Below, in pieces: positions 26,107 to 34,376 of a stretch of DNA of 64,000 nucleotides; positions within the stretch are counted from its first letter, which is position 1; each line of letters opens with the position of its first letter. The notes under the pieces were generated by a model, which saw only the letters and a list, made by a program, of their open reading frames with translations, searched no databases and was not told the origin of the DNA. The translations under genes were made by a program, and so were the position numbers. This stretch comes from Pseudomonadota bacterium (GTDB lineage: Bacteria > Pseudomonadota > Gammaproteobacteria > Steroidobacterales > Steroidobacteraceae). The stretch spans positions 1-64,000 of the forward strand of contig JANXOV010000082.1 in NCBI GenBank assembly GCA_025357635.1. Direction: 5' to 3'.

Positions 26107-28038
26107 TCAGGGCTTCGACACCTCGGAAACAACCCGCAGCAATTCGCGCGCCACACGTTCATCAATCTCCGCGGCGTGTTGCAGGTGCACCGGATAGCGA
26201 ACCAGAGCTTCCACACCGTCCACTGAGAATTTCAACTGTACCTGCGGGTGCGCATCGGCGGCGGACTCAGACGCTGTGTTCTTTTGAATCTCCCTGGTCT
26301 GCCGATCGATCTCCACACGATACTCGTTGATGACTTTGGCGACGGCCTCCAGAATCTTGGTTTTCACCGCGGCTGAATCGCAGCCGCTGGGCAGCTTCAT
26401 GGTGGTTTCATGCCAGGCGATGTTCACTCCTGGGATCTGCTTGAAGAGGCCGCTGGAGGACTGAAACACGATCGAGTTGGCGAATGCGACCACCCTGCCG
26501 GTGGGTCCAAGCAAACCATGATCGTTGAGTTCCATCAGTTGCATCCGCACCAGACCCAGCTCGATCACCTCGCCCGTCACGTTGCCGATCTGCACGCGAT
26601 CGCCGACGCGGAGGCCGTATTTTCCGATCAGGATAAAATAGCCGACCACGGATACCAGAATGCTTTGCATGGCCACTGCCAGACCCGCGGTGATCAGGCC
26701 GGCGAATGTCACCAGTGAACCCAGTTCGCTCGCAAATGAGGACCCGACGATGGCGATGACCAGCCCCCAGAGCACGGCCCGGCGAACCAACAGCATTTGA
26801 AAGCGCCGGCGTGGCTCGTAGGCGTAGCGGATCACCACGCGGCGCCACAATTCTGCCATGCCGAACACAATGGCCAGCAAGGCCGCAAGAATGCCGACAC
26901 GAGCGCCCAATACTTTCAACGCATCAACGTATTGCCCCTGAAGAGCCCCGCGCCAATTGCCCAGGTTATGGCGATATTGCTTGAGCAGCACGTCTTCTTT
27001 GCTCAAAGGAATCAGGATCGAAGAGGTCTGCTTGAACAGCCATGCCAGCGTATCGAACTGATCCCGCACGCCGCGCAGGCCCGCACCGCTGGCGTTGTCC
27101 GCCTGTGCAGCGAGCGCATCGCCGCGGGCAGCCAGCGCCTGCAGGTGTTCGAGCGGAGGGGTGCGGATTGTAGTAAACATCGACTGCAGTGCTGCCGTAC
27201 GTTGATCGATCGCATTGATGGTGGCGATCTTCTGCCGCAGCTTGAATACGTTGGCGGCAACGGCCCAGATACCCCGACGCGTCGATACATCCACAGTGGC
27301 GGTTTCCAGAACGGGCATTGCCGCCGCGGCAGCGGCCGGCGCCGATCCGTTCGCAGGCACTGCAGCGGCTCCCAGCGAAGGAATCGAGTTGGCGATGGCC
27401 TCGATCTGGGCCTTCAACGCGCGGGCGTCGGCGCCGTGGACATCGTTGGCGCTGGTAAACTCCGACATGGTGTCGAGCAGGTTGCGTCGCGCGCTGACCA
27501 TATCCATCTCGCCTTGCAGCTCGGCGAGCTTATCTTGAAGGTTGGCCTTGCCCTTCGCCGGCGCCGCAGCCAGAAGCCGGCGGCTCGAATCGATTTCCGC
27601 CTGCAGTTCCTGACGCTGCGCATCCAGCGTTTTTTGCGATTGCGCGAGCGTGTGCGCAGCAGAGGAGGTATCGCCCTGCTCCTTTGCCAAGTCCGCCTCG
27701 CTGCTCAGGAGTTCCGCATTCGCGCGGGCGATGTCGAACGCCAGCGCCATGACCTTGTCCGCCGTCTGACGGTTGGCGAACAGGATCAGCAGATCGCTGG
27801 GTTGACTGGCCGTTTGCTGCTGCGCTCCCAGCGTGCGATACCAATCAACCGTTTGATCCAGTATTTGAACAATCTGCTCGGCCGGCAGCACAGCGCGATG
27901 GACGGCGACATCGTTCACGGTGGGGTCGACCGCCCCGGCGGTGCCCAAACTCGTGCCGAATACGGCCAGCGCGGCGATTCTTAATCTCCGCGCCCTGGCA
28001 GATTGTCGAGCCCTCTTCATGCGGGAATCGTACCGCAT
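26107..28038 (-). CDS. Mechanosensitive ion channel protein (MscS family) with large periplasmic region
   Basis: Protein of 643 residues (637 if ATG 28020 is used; neither has a clear ribosome binding site). A signal-like hydrophobic segment near residues 22-38 is followed by a long helical, coiled-coil-prone region (about 90-210) and a further helical domain, then membrane helices at about 375-470. The glycine/alanine-rich pore helix GLITAGLAVAMQSILVSVVG leads into the MscS beta domain with GKYGLRVGDRVQIGNVTGEV. Family members open under membrane tension to release solutes. It stands between sirB2 (convergent) and the ArsR gene. Confidence 0.85.
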   Translation of the reverse strand: MRYDSRMKRARQSARARRLRIAALAVFGTSLGTAGAVDPTVNDVAVHRAVLPAEQIVQILDQTVDWYRTLGAQQQTASQPSDLLILFANRQTADKVMALAFDIARANAELLSSEADLAKEQGDTSSAAHTLAQSQKTLDAQRQELQAEIDSSRRLLAAAPAKGKANLQDKLAELQGEMDMVSARRNLLDTMSEFTSANDVHGADARALKAQIEAIANSIPSLGAAAVPANGSAPAAAAAAMPVLETATVDVSTRRGIWAVAANVFKLRQKIATINAIDQRTAALQSMFTTIRTPPLEHLQALAARGDALAAQADNASGAGLRGVRDQFDTLAWLFKQTSSILIPLSKEDVLLKQYRHNLGNWRGALQGQYVDALKVLGARVGILAALLAIVFGMAELWRRVVIRYAYEPRRRFQMLLVRRAVLWGLVIAIVGSSFASELGSLVTFAGLITAGLAVAMQSILVSVVGYFILIGKYGLRVGDRVQIGNVTGEVIELGLVRMQLMELNDHGLLGPTGRVVAFANSIVFQSSSGLFKQIPGVNIAWHETTMKLPSGCDSAAVKTKILEAVAKVINEYRVEIDRQTREIQKNTASESAADAHPQVQLKFSVDGVEALVRYPVHLQHAAEIDERVARELLRVVSEVSKP

Positions 28039-28112
28039 GTCCCGGCTTCGTGCCGTCTTGCGACGTAGCCAGGGTTCAGTCTAGGTGCGATCAATGGACC
28101 CGACGTTTGCGT

Positions 28113-28442
28113 TCATGACTTCCCTTCCTTGCTTTTCGACGGCTTGCAAAAAGCCGAATACAGCACTTCCATGACTTGCAGCGCAGGTCCCGGCGTCAGT
28201 GCATAGCGGATGGTCTGCGCAAGACGTTTCGTGGAAACCAGCCCCGCATCGCGCAGCACGCCCAGATGCTGCGACAGCGCAGACTGACTCAAGGGTACGC
28301 GGGCATTGATCTCGCCCACGGTCAGCGCGCCGTCGAGCAGGCTGCAAAGTACCAACAGCCGCTGTTCGTTCGCCAACGCCTTGAGAAACGCCGCCGCTTC
28401 AGGCGCATGTTCCTTCATCGATTTCACGTTAGTCAGCTTCAT
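28113..28442 (-). CDS. ArsR-family repressor of the BigR/SqrR/YgaV persulfide-sensor type
   Basis: Winged-helix regulator of 109 residues. The recognition region SQSALSQHLGVLRDAGLVSTKR is typical of ArsR proteins. It lacks the metal-binding ELCVCDL motif and instead has exactly two cysteines, C33 (LLVLCSLLDG) and C99 (YSAFCKPSK). Their separation of 66 residues equals that of C41 and C107 in Rhodobacter SqrR, where they form a polysulfide bridge when reactive sulfur is present and release DNA. The gene is divergent from a YgaP-like membrane gene, an RND pump and an sqr gene, which supports a sulfur role. The start could be M1 (28442) or M9 (28418). Confidence 0.85.
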   Translation of the reverse strand: MKLTNVKSMKEHAPEAAAFLKALANEQRLLVLCSLLDGALTVGEINARVPLSQSALSQHLGVLRDAGLVSTKRLAQTIRYALTPGPALQVMEVLYSAFCKPSKSKEGKS

Positions 28443-28478
28443 CTTTCAAGTCTGCGCATGCAATCAGTATATTCACGT

Positions 28479-28495
28479 ATTACTAAATTAGCAAT
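28479..28495. promoter_or_regulatory. Candidate operator palindrome for the ArsR-type repressor
   Basis: An AT-rich 17-base imperfect palindrome, ATTACTAAATTAGCAAT, lies between the divergent regulator and membrane-protein genes. Its core CTAAATTAG (28483-28491) is perfect around a central A, and three more pairs match outside one mismatch. A second inverted pair, ATCAGTA at 28463-28469 and TACTGAT at 28496-28502, encloses it. ArsR-family dimers bind AT-rich inverted repeats of this size, and the site covers the likely promoter spacer. Confidence 0.5.
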
Positions 28496-28507
28496 TACTG
28501 ATATATT
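28480..28507 (+). promoter_or_regulatory. Possible promoter of the YgaP-like/RND/sqr operon
   Basis: TTACTA at 28480-28485 and TATATT at 28502-28507 form a sigma70-like pair with a 16-base spacer reading toward the membrane-protein gene. The pair overlaps the palindrome at 28479-28495, so a bound repressor would block polymerase. The -35 element is a weak match. Confidence 0.4.
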
Positions 28508-28559
28508 GGCGGAATTCGGAGCAGGATCAGGCTCCGTCCCGCAGGAACCGAAGGAGAAA

Positions 28560-28766
28560 ATGATGAGCATCGACCGCTGGGTTTTCCGGTTCGCCGGCTT
28601 GATGATATTGACCAGTCTTTTGCTGGCTCATTTCGTCAGTCCAAACTGGCTTTGGCTCACCGCATTCGTCGGTGCGAATTTGCTCCAATCCTCGTTCACC
28701 GGATTTTGTCCGCTGGCGCTGGTGTTGAAGCGTTTGGGCTTCCAGCCCGGCCAGGCTTTTTCTTAA
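28560..28766 (+). CDS. DUF2892 / YgaP-like inner-membrane protein
   Basis: Protein of 68 residues with two hydrophobic helices and the pattern SIDRWVFRFAG...GANLLQSSFTGFCPL, where the FTGFCP block is the family hallmark. It corresponds to the membrane domain of YgaP without the rhodanese domain. YgaP-type proteins are associated with sulfur or cyanide handling and are commonly controlled by BigR/YgaV repressors. Start ATG 28560 has AAGGAG immediately upstream; ATG 28563 is an alternative. It is first in the divergent operon, 14 bases before the RND adaptor gene. Confidence 0.85.
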   Translation: MMSIDRWVFRFAGLMILTSLLLAHFVSPNWLWLTAFVGANLLQSSFTGFCPLALVLKRLGFQPGQAFS

Positions 28767-28780
28767 GGGCAGCACCCGCC

Positions 28781-29842
28781 ATGCTCAGGATCCGTGGCGC
28801 GCCGGCGATTGCCGCGCTGTTTCTCGCCCTTGCCGCCTGTGGCGGCAAATCATCGGCCCCCGCCGCGTCGGATGCGTCAGGGATCGCCAGTGTGCAGATC
28901 CAACCGGTGCGCACACCGCTGGAACGCATGGTCGATGGCACCATCGAGGCGGTCAATCAGGCCACTGTTTCGGCGCAGACCAGCGGCCGCGTCGCCGAGA
29001 TTCTGTATGACGTCAACGACGTCGTGCCCGCCGGCGCCGTCATCATGCGACTGAAGGCTACCGAACAGAGGGCCGGACTGCAGAGCGCGCAGGCGGCATT
29101 GGGGGAGGCCAGAGCGAGGAGCGCCGAGGCCGGCACCACGTTCCAGCGGATTTCGGATCTGTACGATCGGCGCGTCGTATCGAAGGCGCAACTGGATCAG
29201 GTAACCGCGAATCGCGATGCCGCGATCGCGCGCTTGAGCGCGGCCAACGCGGCGCTGACAAGCGCGCGGGAAGGTGTCGGCTATACGGAAATCCGCGCCC
29301 CCTATGGCGGCGTGGTGACCAAGCGGCTGGTCGAGATCGGCGAAACCGTCAGTCCCGGAACCGCGTTGATGACGGGGCTGTCGCTGCGGGATCTTCGCGT
29401 GAACACCAATGTCCCGCAAAGCATCGTGACGCAGGTGCGTCAGCTCAAGCGTGCTGCCGTGTACGTGGGCGCTGCGCGCATCGAAGCTGCGAAGATCACG
29501 ATTTTCCCGGAAGCGGCATCTCCATCCAGCACCTTCCGTGCGCGGATCGATCTGCCGCCGGGTGCGTTGGATCTCGCTCCCGGCATGTACGTCAAGGTGG
29601 GCCTGGTGATCGGCGAAGCTGACCGGCTGCTGGTGCCTCAGTCGGCGCTCGTTCAGCGCAGCGAGGTCACCGGCGTCTACGTCATCGGCCCCGGATCGGG
29701 GGTCTCCCTGCGCTACGTGCGGCTCGGCCATCGCTTCGGCGACATGGTCGAGATCCTCGCCGGCATCGTAGCCGGTGAACGGATTGCGACCGACCCAACC
29801 GCAGCCAGCAGGAAAATTGACACCGCCCGGGTTGGTTCATGA
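28781..29842 (+). CDS. RND efflux periplasmic adaptor (membrane fusion lipoprotein)
   Basis: Adaptor of 353 residues linking an inner-membrane pump to an outer-membrane channel. A lipoprotein signal ends in the lipobox LAAC near residue 20. The biotinyl-lipoyl block QTSGRVAEILYDVND and its partner YTEIRAPYGGVVTKRLVEIGE flank an alpha-helical hairpin rich in alanine, followed by beta-barrel and membrane-proximal domains. ATG 28781 starts the signal peptide. It overlaps the pump gene by four bases (ATGA), so adaptor and pump are coupled. Confidence 0.88.
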   Translation: MLRIRGAPAIAALFLALAACGGKSSAPAASDASGIASVQIQPVRTPLERMVDGTIEAVNQATVSAQTSGRVAEILYDVNDVVPAGAVIMRLKATEQRAGLQSAQAALGEARARSAEAGTTFQRISDLYDRRVVSKAQLDQVTANRDAAIARLSAANAALTSAREGVGYTEIRAPYGGVVTKRLVEIGETVSPGTALMTGLSLRDLRVNTNVPQSIVTQVRQLKRAAVYVGAARIEAAKITIFPEAASPSSTFRARIDLPPGALDLAPGMYVKVGLVIGEADRLLVPQSALVQRSEVTGVYVIGPGSGVSLRYVRLGHRFGDMVEILAGIVAGERIATDPTAASRKIDTARVGS

Positions 29843-32800
29843 CGGCATCCATGGGAATCAGCGGCCGGATCGCCCGCTTTTTTCTGGAAAACCAGCTCAC
29901 GCCACTGCTGGCGCTCACCGCGCTGTTGATGGGCGTGTTCGCCGTTCTGGTCACTCCCCAGGAGGAGGAGCCGCAAATCGACGTAACCTTCGCGAACATT
30001 CTGATTCCGTTTCCGGGCGCCAGTTCCGAGCAGGTCGAGAATCTGGTGGCCACGCCGATGGAAAAAGTGTTGGGAGAAATCGCAGGGGTCAAACACATTT
30101 ATTCGGTATCCAGGCCGGGCATGGCCGTGCTGACCGTGCAATATGAGGTCGGCCTGCACCGCAACGATGCCATCATCCGGCTCTACAACGCGGTCTATTC
30201 CAATCAGGACTGGCGGCCACCCGGCTTGGGCGTGTTGCAGCCGCTGATCAAACCAAAGGGGATAGATGATGTTCCGATCGTCACCCTGACGCTGTGGAGC
30301 CGCGATCCCACCCTGGGCGCGCATGAACTCGGACAGGTGGCGCGGGCCATCGAAAGCGAAATCAAGCGGGTCCCCGGAACCCGCAACGTGTACGCCGTCG
30401 GCGATACGGAACCTGCCGTTCACGTTGAGCTGGACCCGGCGCGCCTCGCGGCAGCCGGACTGACCGCAAGCGATCTTGCCGCCGCGTTGCAGGCGGCCAA
30501 TCTGGTTCGCCAGGCCGATGCGGTCGTCGACGGCGGCAAGCTGGCGCCGGTGCAGGTCGGTCAATTCCTTGCCAATCGCGATGAGGTCGGCGGCCTGATC
30601 GTCTCGGCACGCGACGCAAAGCCCGTCTATCTCGATGACGTCGCCAACGTGACGGACGCGCCGCGCGCGCCGACGCGATACGCGTGGTTCGGCACCGGTC
30701 CGGCCGCGATAAAGCAAGGCCGGCTCCCCGTCGACCACGCGCCTGCGGTTACCCTGGCCATCGCGAAGAAGCCCGGCAGCAATGCCATCGACGTCGCGAA
30801 CACCATTGTTCGCCGTGTCGAACAGCTCAAAGGCATCGCAATTCCCGCCGGGGTCGAGGTGACCGTCACGCGAAACTACGGCGTGACCGCACATGACAAG
30901 GCGACGAAGCTGATCGAGAAACTTCTGTTCGCAACCGCTTCGGTGGTGCTCCTGGTCCTGCTCGCCGTCGGGAAGCGTGAGTCGCTGGTGGTCGGCGCCG
31001 CGGTCGTCGTGACATTGGCGGCCACGCTGTTCGCATCCTGGGCCTGGGGCTTCACGATCAACCGGGTGTCGCTGTTCGCCTTGATATTCGCCATCGGAAT
31101 CCTGGTCGACGATGCCATCGTGATCGTCGAAAACGTCCATCGCCATCTCGGAATCGACCGAGGCTCCGTTGCGCAAATCATCGCGCACGCGGTGGACGAA
31201 GTCGGCGGACCCACGATACTTGCAACATTCACGGTCATTGCGGCGCTGCTGCCCATGGCCTTCGTATCCGGGCTGATGGGCCCGTACATGAGCCCGATCC
31301 CCATCAACGCCAGCATGGGCATGGTGATTTCGCTCGCCGTGGCGCTGATCTTCACGCCCTGGATGTGTCGCAAGTTCCTGGCGGGCGCTGTTCACTCACC
31401 GGCGCACGCCTCCAGCGCCGAGTCGGGACTGCACCGATGGTTCGAGCGCATGATGAGCCCCTTTCTGCTCGGCGAGCGCGCTCAGCGGCTGCGACACCGG
31501 CTGTACCTGAGCACCGCCGCTGCGATTCTCCTGGCCGTGTTGCTGGCGGTCGTGCAGCTCGTCGTCCTCAAAATGCTGCCCTTCGACAACAAGTCGGAAT
31601 TTCAGGTGGTCGTGAACATGCCGGAGGGTACGCCGGTGGAGGGCACCGCGCGCGTGCTGACAGAGCTGGCGGCAATCGTCAGACAAGTTCCCGAAGTCAC
31701 GGATTTCCAGGCCTACGCAGGCACTGCCGCACCGATCAACTTCAACGGACTGGTGCGTCAGTACTACCTGCGCGGCGACCCCAATCAAGGCGACCTGCAG
31801 GTCAATCTGGCCGACAAACACGAACGCGACCGCAAGAGCCACGACATCGCCCGGGCGATCCGCCCGGCGCTGGCCGCCGCCGGCAAGCGGCTCGGCGCAG
31901 CGTCGGTACAAGTGGTCGAAGTTCCCCCCGGGCCGCCCGTGCAGGCACCCTTGGTGGCGGAGGTCTATGGTCCGCTTTACGCTACTCAGAAGGCCATGGG
32001 CCGTGCACTGCGCGCGCTGTTCGATTCGACCGCCGACATCGTCGACACCGACGATACGTTGAACGCACCGACGCTTCAATACGAAGTGGCGCTTGACCGC
32101 GCGAAGGCCGCGCTGATCGGCGTGCCGCAAAGCGCCGTCACCGACACGCTTGCAGGCGCGTTGGTCGGGCTGGATGCGTCCTACGTGCACGAGGGTCGTG
32201 AGCGCGATCCGATCGCGATTCGACTCGAGCTGGGCGCGGCCGACAAACAAGGCTTGCAGCAGGCGCTGTCACTGCCCGTGCGCGCTGCCGGTGGCGCGCT
32301 CGTCCCGCTATCGGAGCTGGTCACGGTGACGCAGAAACCCTGGGACGGCGCCATCTATCACAAAGATCTTCTGCCCGTCGTATTCGTCACCGGCGACATG
32401 GCCGGGCGGCTCGACAGTCCGCTGTACGGCATGTTCAGCCTGGTGTCCCGGATCGGCAAGACGCCGCTCGCCGGCCAGCCTGTGGTGCAGCGATTCATCA
32501 ATCCACCGGAAGATCCAGGCGAGTTCAGCGTCAACTGGGCCGGCGAGTGGACCATCACCTACGAAACGTTTCGCGACATGGGCCTGGCCTATGCCATCGG
32601 GCTGGTGTTCATCTACCTGCTGGTGGTGGCGCAATTCCGATCCTATGCGGTGCCGCTCGTCATCATGGCGCCCATCCCTCTGACGATCATCGGCGTCATG
32701 CCCGGGCACGCCTTGCTCGGAGCGCAATTCACCGCCACTTCGATGATCGGCATGATCGCACTGGCCGGCATCATCGTGCGCAACTCGATCCTCCTGGTCG

Positions 32801-33060
32801 ATTTCATCAACCAGGAAGTGGCCTCGGGACAGGCCCCGGCGCAAGCCGTGATCCGTGCAGCCTCCGTCCGCGCCCGCCCCATCATTTTGACAGGCCTGGC
32901 AGCCATGATCGGCGCGTTTTTCATCATCGATGACCCCATCTTCAATGGGCTCGCCATCTCGCTCATTTTCGGCATTCTGGTGTCGACGGCGCTGACCCTG
33001 CTGTTGATTCCGCTTCTGTACTACGGATACCTGCAGCGCTCCGAAGCCGCCGCTCACTGA
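29839..33060 (+). CDS. RND-family efflux pump, inner-membrane permease
   Basis: Proton-driven pump of 1073 residues, the full length for the AcrB/CzcA superfamily, with 12 expected membrane helices and two large periplasmic loops. Diagnostic stretches are NILIPFPGASSEQVENLV near the start, the helix-4 motif FAIGILVDDAIVIVENVH with acidic proton-relay residues, and the late VVAQFRSYAVPLVIM region. The heavy-metal branch motif is not evident, so organic or sulfur compounds are more likely cargo. It sits between its adaptor and a sulfide:quinone oxidoreductase gene under a probable persulfide-responsive repressor; the cargo is unknown. Confidence 0.9.
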   Translation: MTASMGISGRIARFFLENQLTPLLALTALLMGVFAVLVTPQEEEPQIDVTFANILIPFPGASSEQVENLVATPMEKVLGEIAGVKHIYSVSRPGMAVLTVQYEVGLHRNDAIIRLYNAVYSNQDWRPPGLGVLQPLIKPKGIDDVPIVTLTLWSRDPTLGAHELGQVARAIESEIKRVPGTRNVYAVGDTEPAVHVELDPARLAAAGLTASDLAAALQAANLVRQADAVVDGGKLAPVQVGQFLANRDEVGGLIVSARDAKPVYLDDVANVTDAPRAPTRYAWFGTGPAAIKQGRLPVDHAPAVTLAIAKKPGSNAIDVANTIVRRVEQLKGIAIPAGVEVTVTRNYGVTAHDKATKLIEKLLFATASVVLLVLLAVGKRESLVVGAAVVVTLAATLFASWAWGFTINRVSLFALIFAIGILVDDAIVIVENVHRHLGIDRGSVAQIIAHAVDEVGGPTILATFTVIAALLPMAFVSGLMGPYMSPIPINASMGMVISLAVALIFTPWMCRKFLAGAVHSPAHASSAESGLHRWFERMMSPFLLGERAQRLRHRLYLSTAAAILLAVLLAVVQLVVLKMLPFDNKSEFQVVVNMPEGTPVEGTARVLTELAAIVRQVPEVTDFQAYAGTAAPINFNGLVRQYYLRGDPNQGDLQVNLADKHERDRKSHDIARAIRPALAAAGKRLGAASVQVVEVPPGPPVQAPLVAEVYGPLYATQKAMGRALRALFDSTADIVDTDDTLNAPTLQYEVALDRAKAALIGVPQSAVTDTLAGALVGLDASYVHEGRERDPIAIRLELGAADKQGLQQALSLPVRAAGGALVPLSELVTVTQKPWDGAIYHKDLLPVVFVTGDMAGRLDSPLYGMFSLVSRIGKTPLAGQPVVQRFINPPEDPGEFSVNWAGEWTITYETFRDMGLAYAIGLVFIYLLVVAQFRSYAVPLVIMAPIPLTIIGVMPGHALLGAQFTATSMIGMIALAGIIVRNSILLVDFINQEVASGQAPAQAVIRAASVRARPIILTGLAAMIGAFFIIDDPIFNGLAISLIFGILVSTALTLLLIPLLYYGYLQRSEAAAH

Positions 33061-33072
33061 CGGGAGAATTTC

Positions 33073-34350
33073 ATGGCACACGCAATTGTCATTGGTGCAG
33101 GATTGGGAGGCGTCCCCGCCGCATTCGATCTGCGCAAGCATCTGGCCAAAGAACACCGGGTGACACTGATCGGTGCGCGACCATATCTCGAGTTCACCCC
33201 GTCCAATCCCTGGATTGCCGTGGGCTGGCGCGCGGCGGAGAAAACCAGGGTCACCATGCAGGAGCCGCTGGAAAAAAAGGGAGTCCAATGGCGCATCAAT
33301 TCCGTCACGCGCATCGAAGCGGAACATTCACGGCTGACGCTGGATGACGCAACCGAACTCGACTATGACTACCTGGTCATAGCCACCGGCCCGCGCCTTG
33401 CCTTCGAAGAAGTCCCGGGGCTCGGCCCTGAGGGGCACACGCAATCGGTTTGCAGCCAGGACCACTCGACGCAGGCGTGGAGCCGATATCAGGAATTCCT
33501 GAAGAATCCTGGCCCGATCATCGTCGGAGCGGCGCCGGGCGCCAGCTGCTTCGGGCCTGCCTACGAGACCGCCATGATCCTGGACGCGGATCTGCGCAAG
33601 CGAAAACTGCGCGATCGGGTGCCGATGACCTATGTCACCAGCGAGCCCTACATCGGCCATATGGGGCTGGGTGGCGTCGGTGACAGCAAAGGCCTGATGG
33701 AATCGGAGTTGCGCGAGCGTCATATCAAATGGATCACGAACGCGAGGATCATGTCCGTGACGGCGCAGGAGATGTTGGTTCACGAACTGGATGAAAACGG
33801 CGCCTTGAAAAAGGAGCACCGCCTGCCCTTCGCCTACAGTGCCGTCATACCGGCTTTCAAAGGAGTCGATGCGGTCGCCGCGGTGCCCGGACTATGCAAC
33901 CCGCGCGGCTTCGTGCTCATCGACAAACACCAGCGCAGCCCCAAGCATAAGAATATCTTTTCGGTCGGCGTGTGCGTCGCGATCCCGCCCGTCGAGGTCA
34001 CGCCGGTGGCCACCGGTGCTCCCAAGACCGGCTACATGATTGAATCCATGGTGTCTGCAACCGCCGCCAACATCGCCGCTGAACTCGCCGGCCAGCCTGC
34101 GACAGCCGAAGCGACCTGGAACGCGATCTGCCTCGCCGACTTCGGCGACACCGGCGCCGCATTCGTGGCTTTGCCGCAGATACCGCCGCGCAACGTCACC
34201 TGGTCCAAGCAGGGGAAGTGGGTGCATCTGGCGAAAATCGCGTTCGAAAAATATTTTCTGCGCAAGGTGCGTACCGGATCTTTGACGCCAGTGTACGAAA
34301 CTTACGTGCTCAAGTTATTGGGCATCGTTTCACTCAAACAGCGGCTGTAG
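33073..34350 (+). CDS. sqr: Sulfide:quinone oxidoreductase
   Basis: Membrane-associated flavoprotein of 425 residues that oxidises sulfide to polysulfide and reduces quinone. An amino-terminal FAD motif AIVIGAGLGGVPAAFDL and a second dinucleotide region follow the SQR fold. C127, C159 and C353 align in position with the three catalytic cysteines C128, C160 and C356 of Acidithiobacillus SQR, which separates it from simple NADH dehydrogenases. It begins 12 bases after the RND pump stop with GGGAG upstream. Its presence in an operon with a BigR/SqrR-type sensor explains that sensor's likely signal. Confidence 0.87.
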   Translation: MAHAIVIGAGLGGVPAAFDLRKHLAKEHRVTLIGARPYLEFTPSNPWIAVGWRAAEKTRVTMQEPLEKKGVQWRINSVTRIEAEHSRLTLDDATELDYDYLVIATGPRLAFEEVPGLGPEGHTQSVCSQDHSTQAWSRYQEFLKNPGPIIVGAAPGASCFGPAYETAMILDADLRKRKLRDRVPMTYVTSEPYIGHMGLGGVGDSKGLMESELRERHIKWITNARIMSVTAQEMLVHELDENGALKKEHRLPFAYSAVIPAFKGVDAVAAVPGLCNPRGFVLIDKHQRSPKHKNIFSVGVCVAIPPVEVTPVATGAPKTGYMIESMVSATAANIAAELAGQPATAEATWNAICLADFGDTGAAFVALPQIPPRNVTWSKQGKWVHLAKIAFEKYFLRKVRTGSLTPVYETYVLKLLGIVSLKQRL

Positions 34351-34376
34351 TGCCGGCGCACCTCGTGAACGCCTGC

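Noticed and set aside
28113-28442. Arsenic- or metal-responsive ArsR repressor
   Set aside because: The metal-binding ELCVCDL-type motif is absent, there are no ars genes, and the two cysteines match persulfide sensors.
29713-31395. 560-residue open frame on the minus strand opposite the RND pump
   Set aside because: Composition is rich in arginine, aspartate and histidine as expected of a shadow of the pump gene; no family similarity or ribosome binding site.
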